From positions 1 to 64,000 of the forward strand of contig NZ_AOFD01000004.1 of the NCBI RefSeq assembly GCF_000332815.1: a stretch of DNA of 64,000 nt, in the 5' to 3' direction. Below the pieces are notes generated by a model. It searched no databases, was not told where the DNA came from, and worked only from the letters and a program-made list of their open reading frames with translations. Source of the stretch: Arthrobacter nitrophenolicus (GTDB taxonomy: Bacteria; Actinomycetota; Actinomycetes; Actinomycetales; Micrococcaceae). Shown in pieces: positions 1 to 10,452 of this stretch. The translations under genes were made by a program, and so were the position numbers. The number at the start of each line of letters is the position of its first letter. Position 1 is the stretch's first letter.

Positions 1-1629
<1,629 letters not shown>

Positions 1630-1669
1630 CTGAGTTCGGGGCGGGGTGCGGGTACCTCGCGTGGTTCGC

Positions 1670-1778
1670 CGCGCGGGTTTTCCCCCCCGCCCCTTCGCGT
1701 GGCGGCTCAGTCCTGACGGACTTGAGCCGCCACGCTCCGGCAGGCCCGATGCCACTCCCGGGGCGGAAAACCCGCGCG
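1670..1778. repeat. Nested inverted repeat in the rho–prfA gap
   Basis: The outer arms are CGCGCGGGTTTTCC at 1670–1683 and GGAAAACCCGCGCG at 1765–1778, a perfect 14-bp match. Inside them a second stem pairs CGTGGCGGCTCA (1698–1709) with TGAGCCGCCACG (1723–1734), and an inner GTCC/GGAC continues it with one bulged T. No T-run follows, so it is not a classical intrinsic terminator. It could end rho transcription, stabilise an mRNA end, or be a REP-like element. Confidence 0.55.
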
Positions 1779-1837
1779 TCGGTCGTCCGGCTCACCGCAC
1801 GCCCGGCCTGCTTTGGGATTGGATTCCTGCGCCCCTC

Positions 1838-1872
1838 TAAAATGGAGCGCAGAACGAAAGAGGTTTTGAAAA
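1838..1872 (+). promoter_or_regulatory. Likely prfA -10 box and ribosome binding site
   Basis: TAAAAT at 1838–1843 is a good -10 hexamer. The purine-rich GAAAGAGG lies about 10 bases before the ATG at 1873. No convincing -35 was found. Confidence 0.4.
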
Positions 1873-2946
1873 ATGTTTGAGTCCGTACAGGGCCTGCTTG
1901 ATGAGCATGATTCCATCCAGGCGCAGCTGGGGGATCCTGCTGTTTATGCTGACCAGCGGCTTGCCCGGAAGCTGGGGCGGCGGTCGGCTCAGCTGAATGG
2001 CATTGTTGAGGCCTACCACCGGTGGGAGGCGCTCCGCGACGATCTTGCTGCCGCCAAGGAGATGGCTTCCGAGGACCCCGAGTTCGCTGCCGAGGTGCCC
2101 GAGCTTGAGGCTTCGCTGGAGGCTGCTGCTGCGAAACTCCGCCGCCTGCTTATCCCGCGCGATCCCGACGACGCCCGCAACGTGATCCTCGAGGTCAAGG
2201 GCGGTGAAGGCGGCGATGAGGCCGCGCTGTTCGCCGGCGACCTCCTGCGCATGTACACCCGGTACGCCGAGTCCCGCGGCTGGAAGACCGAAATCATCTC
2301 CGCCACCGAGTCGGACCTCGGCGGCTACAAGGACGTCCAGGTGGCCGTCAAGGGCAACTCGAACGACCCCGCCGAGGGTGTGTATGCCCGGCTCAAGTTC
2401 GAAGGCGGCGTGCACCGGGTGCAGCGTGTTCCCGTCACGGAATCCCAGGGCCGTATCCACACGTCCGCGGCCGGCGTCCTGGTCCTGCCGGAAGTCGATG
2501 AGCCCGAAGAGCTCGAGATCAACCAGAACGACCTCAAAATCGACGTGTACCGCTCGTCCGGCCCCGGCGGCCAGTCCGTGAACACCACGGACTCCGCCGT
2601 CCGCATCACCCACCTGCCCACGGGCATCGTCGTGGCTATGCAGAACGAGAAGTCGCAGCTGCAGAACCGCGAAGCGGGCATGCGTGTCCTCCGCGCCCGC
2701 ATCCTGGCCCACCAGCAGGAGCAGATCGACGCCGCCAACTCCGAACAGCGCAAGTCGCAGATCCGCACCATGGACCGTTCTGAGCGCATCCGCACCTACA
2801 ACTATCCGGAGAACCGCATCGCGGACCACCGGACAGGCTACAAGGCCTACAACCTGGACCAGGTCATGAACGGCGACCTGGAGCCCGTCATCCAGTCCGC
2901 CATCGAGATGGACGAGCAGGCGCGCCTGGACGCCCTGAACGATTAA
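1873..2946 (+). CDS. prfA: Peptide chain release factor 1
   Basis: RF1 recognises UAA and UAG in the ribosomal A site and triggers peptide release. The 357-residue length is normal for the family. The stop-codon recognition tripeptide PVT is at residues 187–189, which marks RF1 rather than RF2. The catalytic GGQ is at residues 232–234 inside [16 protein letters not shown]. The ATG at 1873 has a purine-rich site upstream. The next gene, 12 bases downstream, encodes the methyltransferase that modifies the GGQ glutamine, a common and functionally sensible pairing. Confidence 0.98.
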   Translation: MFESVQGLLDEHDSIQAQLGDPAVYADQRLARKLGRRSAQLNGIVEAYHRWEALRDDLAAAKEMASEDPEFAAEVPELEASLEAAAAKLRRLLIPRDPDDARNVILEVKGGEGGDEAALFAGDLLRMYTRYAESRGWKTEIISATESDLGGYKDVQVAVKGNSNDPAEGVYARLKFEGGVHRVQRVPVTESQGRIHTSAAGVLVLPEVDEPEELEINQNDLKIDVYRSSGPGGQSVNTTDSAVRITHLPTGIVVAMQNEKSQLQNREAGMRVLRARILAHQQEQIDAANSEQRKSQIRTMDRSERIRTYNYPENRIADHRTGYKAYNLDQVMNGDLEPVIQSAIEMDEQARLDALND

Positions 2947-2958
2947 TTCCTGCCGGGT

Positions 2959-3831
2959 ATGACCAACGGGCCGGGCCAGTCCCTTGCTGCAGCAGTCAGC
3001 GAGGCCACTGCCATCCTTCGCGACGCCGGTGTCCCCAGCCCGCGCGTCGACGCCGAACTGCTGGCCGACCACCTCCTGAAGGTGGGTCTTGGCCGGCTGC
3101 GAGCCATGATGCTGGGTGATGCGCCCGCTCCCGAGGGCTACGCGGAGCTGGTGGCGGAGCGGGCCGGCCGGGTCCCCCTGCAGCACATCACCGGGGTGGC
3201 GCATTTCCGCTACCTCGAACTGGCCGTGGGTCCCGGGGTGTTCATTCCGCGGCCGGAGACGGAGTCCGTGGCCCAGCTCGTTATCGACCACGTCAAGGGG
3301 ATGCCCTCGCCCCGCATCGTGGACCTCGGCACCGGATCCGGGGCCATCGCCGGTTCCATCGCCCATGAGGTGCCCGGCGCGGAGGTCCACGCCGTCGAAT
3401 ACAGCCCCCTGGCGCACGCCTGGGCGGCCAAGAACCTCGCGCCCCTGGGCGTCCACCTGGTGCTGGGGGACCTGCGGACCGCACTGCCGGAGCTTAACGG
3501 AACCTTCGACGTCGTGGTTTCAAACCCGCCCTACATCCCCGCAGAGGCCATCCCCAACGAGCCTGAAGTCGCGCTGCACGACCCTCCGGAAGCACTGTAC
3601 GGCGGGGGAGCGGACGGCATGGAACTTCCGACGGCGGCAGCGGCTTCGGCTGCCCGGCTGCTGCGGCCCGGCGGCTTCTTTGTCATGGAGCACGCAGAGG
3701 TCCAGGCCGGCTGGATAGCCGCGATGATGGGCCGCGCGGGGATGTGGCGCAACATCACCACGCATATGGACCTGAACCAAAAGGAGCGCGCCACCAGCGC
3801 CGTGCTCGCGGACCAGCACCATCCGGAATGA
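2959..3831 (+). CDS. prmC: Peptide chain release factor N5-glutamine methyltransferase
   Basis: PrmC (HemK) methylates the glutamine of the release-factor GGQ motif using S-adenosylmethionine. The 290-residue protein has an N-terminal helical domain (about 1–85), the SAM-binding motif VDLGTGSGAIAG starting near residue 121, and the substrate-binding NPPY at residues 189–192. It starts with ATG 12 bases after prfA and is almost certainly cotranscribed with it. Confidence 0.96.
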   Translation: MTNGPGQSLAAAVSEATAILRDAGVPSPRVDAELLADHLLKVGLGRLRAMMLGDAPAPEGYAELVAERAGRVPLQHITGVAHFRYLELAVGPGVFIPRPETESVAQLVIDHVKGMPSPRIVDLGTGSGAIAGSIAHEVPGAEVHAVEYSPLAHAWAAKNLAPLGVHLVLGDLRTALPELNGTFDVVVSNPPYIPAEAIPNEPEVALHDPPEALYGGGADGMELPTAAAASAARLLRPGGFFVMEHAEVQAGWIAAMMGRAGMWRNITTHMDLNQKERATSAVLADQHHPE

Positions 3832-3843
3832 AAGAATAGGCCA

Positions 3844-4656
3844 GTGACCACAACCTATGACTGCACCGTTGACGACCAGCGCGCCCAGGGGCTGGAGCAT
3901 GCCCAGCGCGCCATCAGCGAAAAAAGGTGCGTTGTGTTTCCCACCGACACTGTGTACGGCATTGCGGCCGATGCCTTTTCGCCGCAGGCCGTCACCATGC
4001 TCCTGGTGTCCAAGGGACGCAGCCGCACCATGCCGCCGCCCGTCCTGATTCCGCGCATCAATGCCCTGGACGGCCTGGCCACCGATGTTTCCGCTGATGC
4101 CCGGAAGCTCGCCGAGGCGTTCTGGCCCGGCGGCCTGACCCTGATCCTGCACGCGCAGCCGTCCCTGGACTGGGACCTCGGCGAAACCAAGGGAACTGTT
4201 GCACTGCGGATGCCCGCGGACGACATCGCCCAGGAGCTCCTGACCCTCACCGGGCCGCTTGCCGTTTCCTCCGCCAACCGCACCGGGCACGCGCCGGCAC
4301 AGACCGCCGCGGCCGCCCGCGAGCAGCTGGCCGACTCCGTGGAGGTCTACCTGGAAGGCGGCTTCCGTCCCGCCGAGGGCGAAGCAGCGGTGGCCTCGAC
4401 CATCGTGGATGCCACCGGGCCGCGGCTCCGGGTAGTCCGCAATGGCGCCATCAGCCTGGACCAGCTCCGCGAACACGTACCGGGCGTTCTTGGACTCGGC
4501 GAGATTCCCATGGCGGAGGAAGAACCGGCTGCTGAGGAGCCACACGTAACCCCGGCTGCCCCTGCCGCTGCCGGAGGCTCCTCCGTTGTAACGCCCGGCG
4601 ACGGTGCTCCCGGGACGCACGATGCAGCCGTCGCCGGCCCGGACACGCGGCCTTGA
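3844..4656 (+). CDS. tsaC: L-threonylcarbamoyladenylate synthase (YrdC/Sua5 family)
   Basis: It makes threonylcarbamoyl-AMP from threonine, bicarbonate and ATP for the t6A37 modification of ANN-decoding tRNAs. A single YrdC domain spans residues about 15–210, with FPTDTVYGIAADAF near the N-terminus and the SSANRTG signature near residue 142. The C-terminal Sua5 domain of longer relatives is absent. A roughly 50-residue Ala/Pro/Glu-rich tail takes its place and looks disordered. The start is GTG 12 bases after prmC. The last bases overlap the TTG start of the next gene (TTGA), which implies translational coupling. Confidence 0.93.
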   Translation: MTTTYDCTVDDQRAQGLEHAQRAISEKRCVVFPTDTVYGIAADAFSPQAVTMLLVSKGRSRTMPPPVLIPRINALDGLATDVSADARKLAEAFWPGGLTLILHAQPSLDWDLGETKGTVALRMPADDIAQELLTLTGPLAVSSANRTGHAPAQTAAAAREQLADSVEVYLEGGFRPAEGEAAVASTIVDATGPRLRVVRNGAISLDQLREHVPGVLGLGEIPMAEEEPAAEEPHVTPAAPAAAGGSSVVTPGDGAPGTHDAAVAGPDTRP

Positions 4657-5411
4657 CGACCCTGGAACGCCAGCAGATCCCGTTCCTGGAGGTTGATGCA
4701 ACCCCGCTGCGGGTACCCGAGCTGGTGGAGGCGCTCAGCCGCTACATCCAGGACGGATCCACCCGGACGGTCCTCGGCCACAACCTGCACAGCGTCACGC
4801 TGACGCTGTCCGACGACGGCTTCCGAACCCTGTACGAGCGCAGCGACGTGGTGCTCCTTGACGGTGCGCCGGTGCTGTGGCTGTGGGGGAGGACCGGCAA
4901 CGCCGAGGGCCCGGTCATGGACTACCGCCTGGGATCAACGGACTGGCTACCCGCCCTGGACCAGGTGCAAGGACTGGAACGCATCGCCGTCGTGGGAGCC
5001 GGTGCCGAGGCGAATGCGGGTGCGGTAGCCAGGCTGAAGGCCATCGTTCCCGGCGCCAACGTGTCCGGGTTCCCGGGGGAGAACTGGAACCCCGGCCTGG
5101 AGGATGCGGCCGTTCAGTGGCTGCACCGCCAGCGGCCGCAGCTTGTGCTGCTGGGGCTTGGCATGCCGCTGCAGGAAGAAGTCCTCCAGCGCCGGCTGGA
5201 AGCGCTGCCTCCCGCCGTTTACTGTGCCGTGGGCGGTGCCATCGAACAGCTGGCGGGTGTCCAGAAGCTGGCTCCCCGCTGGCTTGGCCGCCTTGGCCTC
5301 GAATGGGCCTGGCGCCTGCTCCTGCATCCCCGTCGTGTCGCCTACCGGGTCTTTGGTGAGCCGTGGGTGCTGCTGTGGCTGCTGGCCGGCCGGCGGTTGC
5401 GCAGGAGGTAA
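4653..5411 (+). CDS. WecG/TagA/CpsF family (GT26) glycosyltransferase
   Basis: Enzymes of this family transfer N-acetylmannosamine-type sugars to lipid-linked GlcNAc during teichoic acid or surface-polysaccharide assembly at the inner membrane face. Family marks in the 252-residue protein are GHNLHSVTLTL near residue 42, VVLLDGAPVLWLWG near residue 70, and LLGLGMPLQEE near residue 168. The basic, hydrophobic C-terminus fits a peripheral membrane protein. The start is TTG, overlapping the previous stop by 4 bases. The nearby WecA-like transferase could supply the acceptor lipid. The exact donor and acceptor sugars cannot be read from sequence. Confidence 0.85.
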   Translation: MTTLERQQIPFLEVDATPLRVPELVEALSRYIQDGSTRTVLGHNLHSVTLTLSDDGFRTLYERSDVVLLDGAPVLWLWGRTGNAEGPVMDYRLGSTDWLPALDQVQGLERIAVVGAGAEANAGAVARLKAIVPGANVSGFPGENWNPGLEDAAVQWLHRQRPQLVLLGLGMPLQEEVLQRRLEALPPAVYCAVGGAIEQLAGVQKLAPRWLGRLGLEWAWRLLLHPRRVAYRVFGEPWVLLWLLAGRRLRRR

Positions 5412-5436
5412 GGCCGCAGGAACTGCAGGCCGTGGC

Positions 5437-6333
5437 CTAGAACTTCTGGTCCTCCAGCGGGGCAAAGCCCTTGCCCCGCAGGCCCTTGCTGAACGACGAG
5501 GCCCAGCCCAGGAATCCTGCCAGGTCCCGCCGCTGCAGGAAATAGCCCGCGTAACCGCCCACATCGGCCACCAGCGAACGGACACGGAAGTAGCGCCGGA
5601 TCAGGTACCCGCGGTTGCGGTAGTAGTAGTACCGCTTGAACGCATTCTCGGGAACGATGACGTGCCAGCGGGCGCCGTAGACGTGCTGGGTCTCGGAAAA
5701 GGCATGCGGATGCGTAATGGCCGTGGTGGTCACCGTCCCGAAGCGGATGCCGGCTTTCCGGAGCCGGATGGTGAAGTCCACTTCGTCGCCGCGGATGAAC
5801 AGGCGCATGTCGGGCAGGCCCACCTTGAAGAAGACGTCGGAACGGATCAGCGCGCCGTTGAAGAAGTGCCCGTCGTTGGGCAGGAACCCCAGCTTCTCAA
5901 CCTCGGCCCTGCTGTGGGTGACTTTTCCGTCCAGGCGGAAGAAGAAGGACAGCCGGTCGGGATGGCCGGGGGCCGTCACCAGTGGGACGACCGCCTCAAG
6001 GTCGCGCGCCTCCGCCTCCCGCAGCAGGGTTGCGAGGCATTCGGGATCCGTTGGTTCGGCGTCGTCATCCATCATCCAGATCCACCTGGCACCGCTGGCC
6101 ACCGCCTTGAGCGCGGCCAGCGCGAAACCGCCTGCTCCGCCCAGGTTGGCCTCCGACCTGACGTAGTCGACATTGTCATGCCGGCCGGCAACCTCCCGCG
6201 ACGGCTCCGTTCCGCTGTCCACCAGGCAGATGGTGTCCACCGCAGCCGTCTGCGCGTTGATCGAATCCAGCAGCACAGCCAGTTCCCGCGGGCGGTTGAA
6301 GGTGACGGCGGCAACTGCAATGCGGGGGGTCAT
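5437..6333 (-). CDS. Family 2 glycosyltransferase (GlfT1/rhamnosyltransferase-like)
   Basis: A GT-A fold transferase, probably adding galactofuranose or rhamnose to a cell-envelope glycan. The 298 residues begin with the nucleotide-sugar fold (VAAVTFNRPRELAVLL), then NLGGAGGFA near residue 73, and the metal-binding acidic cluster MMDDDAEP near residue 92. FIRGDEVDF near residue 184 matches the acceptor/catalytic loop of this group. The start is the ATG at 6333, because GAAAGGA lies 6 bases before it; an in-frame ATG 18 bases upstream lacks such a site. It converges on the preceding WecG-like gene with only 25 bases between them. Confidence 0.82.
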   Translation of the reverse strand: MTPRIAVAAVTFNRPRELAVLLDSINAQTAAVDTICLVDSGTEPSREVAGRHDNVDYVRSEANLGGAGGFALAALKAVASGARWIWMMDDDAEPTDPECLATLLREAEARDLEAVVPLVTAPGHPDRLSFFFRLDGKVTHSRAEVEKLGFLPNDGHFFNGALIRSDVFFKVGLPDMRLFIRGDEVDFTIRLRKAGIRFGTVTTTAITHPHAFSETQHVYGARWHVIVPENAFKRYYYYRNRGYLIRRYFRVRSLVADVGGYAGYFLQRRDLAGFLGWASSFSKGLRGKGFAPLEDQKF

Positions 6334-6619
6334 GACGGGTCCTTTCAGCATGGCTGTCAGGGAGTTCCCCGCTCGTAATGCGCCGTGTGGCGCGGAGCCA
6401 TGAAGCCGGTGGCGCTAGTATCTTTGACTAGAGTCCACTGTAATACAGCCCTGTAAGGCACTGCGTACCAGCCATTTCGCACTGCCTGCTGCGCGCTCGG
6501 CGACGGAGAAGTTTCATTTATCGAAGAACAGAATCCCTGCCAGTGAGCCCACCCGCCGGGGTACAGCCGCCAACGCTGCTCCGCTGCATTTCCACTCCAG
6601 TTGAAACGGCCACCACCCC

Positions 6620-7732
6620 ATGATCATGTACCTGCTCATGGGGCTGACGGCTGCCGTTGTGTCCTATGCCGCCACCTGGGGTGCCCGCGTGGTGGGCCAC
6701 CGGCTCGAACTGCACCTGCCCATCCGCAGCCGCGACATGCATTCAACACCCGTCACGAGGCTCGGGGGAGTCGCGATCTTCCTGGGCGTGATGGTGGCGC
6801 TGATCGTTGCCAGCCAGTCTTTCTTCGTCAAGGACATCTACCGGAACAACTTTTCGCCGTGGGGCGTCCTCGCCGGCGCTGCCGTGATTGTCCTCGTGGG
6901 CGTGGCGGACGACCTGCTGGACATCCGGTGGTGGGTGAAGCTCATCGGTCAGAGTGCCGCCGCCCTGACCGTGGCGGTGTGGGGCGTCCAGATGACCATC
7001 GTGCCCTGGGTGCCGGAACCCATCTACCTGGAAAACGAAACCATCCGGGTGGTGCTCACTGCGGGCCTGATCGTCACCACCATGAACGCCTTCAACTTCA
7101 TTGACGGCCTGGACGGACTTGCCGCCGGCGTGGCCATCATCGGCGGCACGGCGTTCTTCTTCACGGCGTACTGGGTGCACCGCAACGCTGTCCTCCTGGA
7201 TTACTCGGACCTCGCCACCCTCATCACCGCAGTCCTTGTGGGCAGCTGCCTGGGTTTCCTGCCGCACAACTGGTTTCCCTCGAAAATCTTCATGGGGGAC
7301 TCCGGCGCCATGCTGATCGGGCTGCTCATGGCCTCCGCCGGTGTGGTCTCCACCGGCCAGATCACCAGCGGGCTCTATGACCGGGCCAACGGTATTTCCA
7401 CCGTGATTCCCATCCTGCTGCCGTTTGCCGTCCTGTTCCTGCCGCTGCTTGACCTGGGCCTTGCGGTGGTCCGCAGGACCGCGCGCGGCCGGTCGCCGTG
7501 GTCAGCCGACCGCGGCCACCTGCACCACAAGCTCATGGACATCGGCTACTCGCACCGCACTGCCGTAGTCCTGATGTACCTCTGGACCGGGGTGCTGTCG
7601 TTCGGGGGACTGGCCTTTGCCATCTTCCCGTGGCAGATCGTCCTTGCCGTGGACCTCTTCGCCACCCTGGTGATGGGCCTTGTCACGGCATGGCCCTACC
7701 TCGCGCGCCGTAACGAGGAAACTCCGGCGTAA
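6620..7732 (+). CDS. WecA-like polyprenyl-phosphate GlcNAc-1-phosphate transferase
   Basis: This integral membrane enzyme moves a sugar-1-phosphate (usually GlcNAc-1-P) from a UDP-sugar to polyprenyl phosphate, the first step of linkage-unit or polysaccharide synthesis. The 370-residue protein has about 10–11 hydrophobic segments and all family motifs: VADDLLDIRWW near residue 96, NFIDGLDGLAAG near residue 158, IFMGDSGAMLIG near residue 224, and the HLHHKLMDIG loop near residue 301. An ATG lies at 6620 and another at 6626, and no clear ribosome binding site is present. The 286-bp gap upstream holds no gene and no convincing promoter. Confidence 0.9.
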   Translation: MIMYLLMGLTAAVVSYAATWGARVVGHRLELHLPIRSRDMHSTPVTRLGGVAIFLGVMVALIVASQSFFVKDIYRNNFSPWGVLAGAAVIVLVGVADDLLDIRWWVKLIGQSAAALTVAVWGVQMTIVPWVPEPIYLENETIRVVLTAGLIVTTMNAFNFIDGLDGLAAGVAIIGGTAFFFTAYWVHRNAVLLDYSDLATLITAVLVGSCLGFLPHNWFPSKIFMGDSGAMLIGLLMASAGVVSTGQITSGLYDRANGISTVIPILLPFAVLFLPLLDLGLAVVRRTARGRSPWSADRGHLHHKLMDIGYSHRTAVVLMYLWTGVLSFGGLAFAIFPWQIVLAVDLFATLVMGLVTAWPYLARRNEETPA

Positions 7733-7761
7733 CCCCGGTGCGGAAACATTTCTATCTCATG

Positions 7762-7791
7762 TAGAATTTAGGGGCAGCCAAAGCTGCCCCT
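7762..7791 (+). promoter_or_regulatory. Candidate atp operon promoter -10 and leader hairpin
   Basis: TAGAAT at 7762–7767 is a good -10 box. It is followed directly by a 9-bp stem, AGGGGCAGC (7770–7778) with GCTGCCCCT (7783–7791), around a CAAA loop. The stem would sit at the 5' end of the atp transcript. Alternatively it marks the 3' end of the WecA-like gene's transcript. No clear -35 was found. Confidence 0.4.
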
Positions 7792-7841
7792 CCACCCCGC
7801 CTTGTGGTTTACAGCCTTGAGGTACCGACGATTGGGATCGC

Positions 7842-8324
7842 ATGACCTCCAACGCCGAGTCCGGACCTGCGTCCGGCAAAGGACCCGTTGGTGCTTCCGG
7901 TCCCACCCGGTCCCTGTGGCTGCATCTCCTGACGCTCAGCTCCGCGGCCGCGGCGGCGGGACTGGTGCTGTGCGCCGGGGCTGCCGCAATACTGGACGGC
8001 TCCGCCGGGGCGGTCTCCGCCTTGCTGGGCGGCCTGCTGGTGATGCTGTTCTTCGGAATAAGCCTCCTGGTGGGCCACTTCGTGGGGCGCAGCAATCCCT
8101 CCGGGGCCATCGGCGTGTTCGTTGCCACCTACTTCATCAAGGTGGTGGGGTTCGCCGCGGTCCTGTTCGTGGTGGGAGCCCCGCAATGGCTGCACGGCCG
8201 CTGGTTTGTTGCAGGTGCCGTGGCCGCCGTCGTTTTGTGGCAGGCCGCTGAGCTCTATGGTTTCAGCAAAGCCCGCCTGCAGATCTACAACGATCCAGAA
8301 ACCAAGGAAGCCTCCGATGCGTGA
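7842..8324 (+). CDS. ATP synthase I-like membrane protein
   Basis: A 160-residue protein with four hydrophobic segments (about residues 30–50, 57–80, 93–115 and 124–142), just before atpZ and atpB. Position and topology match the poorly conserved AtpI/ATP synthase I family, thought to help c-ring assembly or Mg2+ supply. Sequence motifs are weak, so the call rests mainly on context. The stop overlaps the next start by 8 bases, which supports membership of the atp operon. Confidence 0.65.
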   Translation: MTSNAESGPASGKGPVGASGPTRSLWLHLLTLSSAAAAAGLVLCAGAAAILDGSAGAVSALLGGLLVMLFFGISLLVGHFVGRSNPSGAIGVFVATYFIKVVGFAAVLFVVGAPQWLHGRWFVAGAVAAVVLWQAAELYGFSKARLQIYNDPETKEASDA

Positions 8325-8655
8325 CCCCAAAAAGTCCGGAAAAGCCTCCGCCGGCAAGCCCGTATCCGGCCGCTCCGCCCCTGGTGTCTCCAGCGACAAC
8401 TCCGACGGCGGATACAACGCCGGGATGGCCGTCTTCAGCTACATCATTGGCGGAATCATCGTCTGGAGTTTGATAGGGTGGGGACTGGATTATCTGTGGG
8501 GAACGCGCTGGATTGTGCTCGCAGGCGCTCTGCTTGGAGCCGTCGGAGGTTTTTACCTTTCCCACATGCATGGCCTCACCAGTTCTCGTAAAAATGCTGG
8601 TGAGCGTCCTGCTGCCAGCGGACCGTCCACGGACGGCGACACTAATGCCAAATAA
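8317..8655 (+). CDS. AtpZ/AtpI family protein
   Basis: A 112-residue protein with a Lys/Ser/Gly-rich N-terminus and two hydrophobic segments (about 37–58 and 66–84). The stretch GWGLDYLWGTRW between them is typical of the AtpZ/AtpI (F0F1-ATPase assembly) family. The ATG at 8317 was chosen because it overlaps the preceding gene by 8 bases; the same frame is open further upstream but only through the neighbouring gene. It probably assists Fo assembly. Confidence 0.8.
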   Translation: MRDPKKSGKASAGKPVSGRSAPGVSSDNSDGGYNAGMAVFSYIIGGIIVWSLIGWGLDYLWGTRWIVLAGALLGAVGGFYLSHMHGLTSSRKNAGERPAASGPSTDGDTNAK

Positions 8656-8736
8656 TTTCACAGGGGGAACAGCAGGCCGTCAGGCTGCCGGTCCCCGCCC
8701 AACGCCCAATGATGGACACTGCAGAGAGGAAACGCG

Positions 8737-9537
8737 TTGATCGCGCTTGCGCTCCCGGCCCAAGATTCAGGAGAGTTCGCTCCTCCTGGTATTAACGAAA
8801 TGCATTTGCCGGCAATCCTGCCGTGGGGTGCCGCAGAAGGATTCTCCAAGCAGATGCTGCTGGTCCTCCTCTCTGTCGCCATTATCGCCACCTTCTTCGT
8901 GCTGGCCGCACGCAAGCAGCAGCTGGTACCCGGCAAGCTCCAGTTCGCCGGCGAGGCCGCATACGGCTTCGTCCGCAACGGAATCGCCAAGGACATCATC
9001 GGCGGCAGGGACTTCATCAAGTACGTCCCGCTGCTGTTCAGCCTGTTCTTCTTCATCCTGGTGAACAACATCTATGGCGCCATCCCGCTGATCCAGCTCC
9101 CCACCTTCTCCCACGTTGGTGGCGCTTACGTGCTGGCCGGTCTCGTCTACTTCACCTGGATCGCCATCGGCGTCAAGAAGAACGGCCTGCGCTACTTCAA
9201 GCTGGCCACCGTCCCCTCGGGTGTTCCGTGGTTCATCCTTCCGATCGTCATCCCGATCGAGATCATCTCCAACTTCCTGGTCCGGCCCGTCACGCACAGC
9301 CTCCGTCTGTTCGCCACGATGCTCGCAGGCCACCTCATCGTGATGATCGCCGGCTCCGGCATCGAATACCTGGTCATGCAGGAGAACATCCTGCTCAAGG
9401 GAACCTCGGTCCTGGTCCTGGCAGGTGCCATCGCGATGTACATGCTCGAGGCCCTGATCATGGTCCTGCAGGCGTACGTCTTTACCCTGCTGACTGCGAT
9501 CTACATCGAAGGCGCACTGCACGCCGACAGCCACTAG
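8737..9537 (+). CDS. atpB: F1Fo ATP synthase subunit a
   Basis: Subunit a forms the proton half-channels of Fo. The 266-residue protein has five to six membrane helices. The essential arginine is R190 in HSLRLFATMLAGH, and a glutamate-bearing helix (EALIMVLQAYVFTLLTAIY region) closes the C-terminus. The start is TTG at 8737, supported by AGAGAGGA 5 bases upstream. The leader-like N-terminus (ALPAQDSGEFAPPGI) faces outside in relatives. It is the first structural gene of the ATP synthase operon. Confidence 0.96.
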   Translation: MIALALPAQDSGEFAPPGINEMHLPAILPWGAAEGFSKQMLLVLLSVAIIATFFVLAARKQQLVPGKLQFAGEAAYGFVRNGIAKDIIGGRDFIKYVPLLFSLFFFILVNNIYGAIPLIQLPTFSHVGGAYVLAGLVYFTWIAIGVKKNGLRYFKLATVPSGVPWFILPIVIPIEIISNFLVRPVTHSLRLFATMLAGHLIVMIAGSGIEYLVMQENILLKGTSVLVLAGAIAMYMLEALIMVLQAYVFTLLTAIYIEGALHADSH

Positions 9538-9644
9538 GCACTGCCGCCGGATCCAATTCCGGCAGGCACACAGACTTCCCCTTCGCGGGGGATGAAGCAA
9601 CCCAAACAACCTGCCACTGAAGTGGCATCTTGAAAGGAAGAAAA

Positions 9645-9848
9645 ATGGAAGGCAATCTCAACCTCGTAGGTTACGGTCTGTCCGCAATCGGCGGTGGTAT
9701 CGGTGTTGGCCTCGTATTCGCTGCTTACATCAACGGCGTTGCCCGTCAGCCTGAAGCTCAGCGCGTGCTGCAGCCGATCGCATTCCTCGGCCTTGCGCTG
9801 ACTGAAGCCCTCGCCATCCTCGGCTTGGTCTTCGCCTTCGTTCTCTAG
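9645..9848 (+). CDS. atpE: F1Fo ATP synthase subunit c
   Basis: The proteolipid of the Fo rotor ring: 67 residues, two membrane helices, and a polar loop ARQPEAQ. The proton-binding carboxylate is E54 in [10 protein letters not shown]. No sodium-binding set of polar residues surrounds it, so the enzyme should be proton-driven. The ATG at 9645 follows GAAAGGAAG with good spacing; a TTG 15 bases upstream is in frame but lies inside that site. A small TGCCAC/GTGGCA hairpin precedes the ribosome binding site. Confidence 0.97.
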   Translation: MEGNLNLVGYGLSAIGGGIGVGLVFAAYINGVARQPEAQRVLQPIAFLGLALTEALAILGLVFAFVL

Positions 9849-9900
9849 TCCTGGAACGAAGCGAACTTACAGAACCGAGTAGAAAAGGACGGGTGAAAAA

Positions 9901-10452
9901 ATGGCTCAGCTGATCATCTCAGCCGCCACTGAGGGCGAAGTCAATCCCCTGATGCCCAACATCTGGGAAATGGGCGTTGTCCTCGTGGGCTTTGCCATCC
10001 TCATGTTCATCGTGGTCAAGTTCGTTGTCCCGATGTTCGAAAAGACCTTCGCCGAGCGTGCCGAGGCTATTGAAGGCGGCATTGCAAAGGCTGAAAAGGC
10101 CCAGGCTGAGGCGTCTGCTGCACTCGAAGAGTACAAGCAGCAGCTGACCGACGCCCGCACCGAAGCCAACCGTATCCGTGAGGAAGCCCGCGCGGAGGGT
10201 GCCCAGATCCTTGCGGATCTCAAGGAGAAGGCAGCTGCAGAGTCTGCCCGCATCACCGCGCAGGCCCACGCACAGATCGAATCCGAGCGCCAGGCGGCCG
10301 TTGTGTCCCTGCGTTCAGAGGTAGGCACCCTGGCCACCACCCTTGCCGGCCGCATCGTGGGCGAATCGCTCAACGACGATGAGCGCGCAGCACGGGTAGT
10401 TGACCGTTTCCTGGCAGATCTGGAGACCCAGAACGCAGGTGCAGCTAAGTAA
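9901..10452 (+). CDS. atpF: F1Fo ATP synthase subunit b
   Basis: The peripheral stalk subunit that holds F1 against rotation. The 183-residue protein has one N-terminal membrane helix (about residues 22–42, VVLVGFAILMFIVVKFVV). A long charged Ala/Glu/Lys-rich coiled coil follows to about residue 150, then a short C-terminal segment that contacts delta. The family-typical FAERAEAIEGGIAKAEKAQA follows the membrane helix. The stop TAA shares its last base with the atpH start. Confidence 0.96.
   Translation: MAQLIISAATEGEVNPLMPNIWEMGVVLVGFAILMFIVVKFVVPMFEKTFAERAEAIEGGIAKAEKAQAEASAALEEYKQQLTDARTEANRIREEARAEGAQILADLKEKAAAESARITAQAHAQIESERQAAVVSLRSEVGTLATTLAGRIVGESLNDDERAARVVDRFLADLETQNAGAAK

Noticed and set aside
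1837..3456. Long antisense frame across prfA and prmC
   Set aside because: Both sense genes carry full catalytic motifs; the antisense frame has no recognisable domain and no ribosome site.
6424..6446. TTGACT with TAATAC as a promoter before the WecA-like gene
   Set aside because: The spacing is only about 11 bases, far from the 16–18 needed for a -35/-10 pair.
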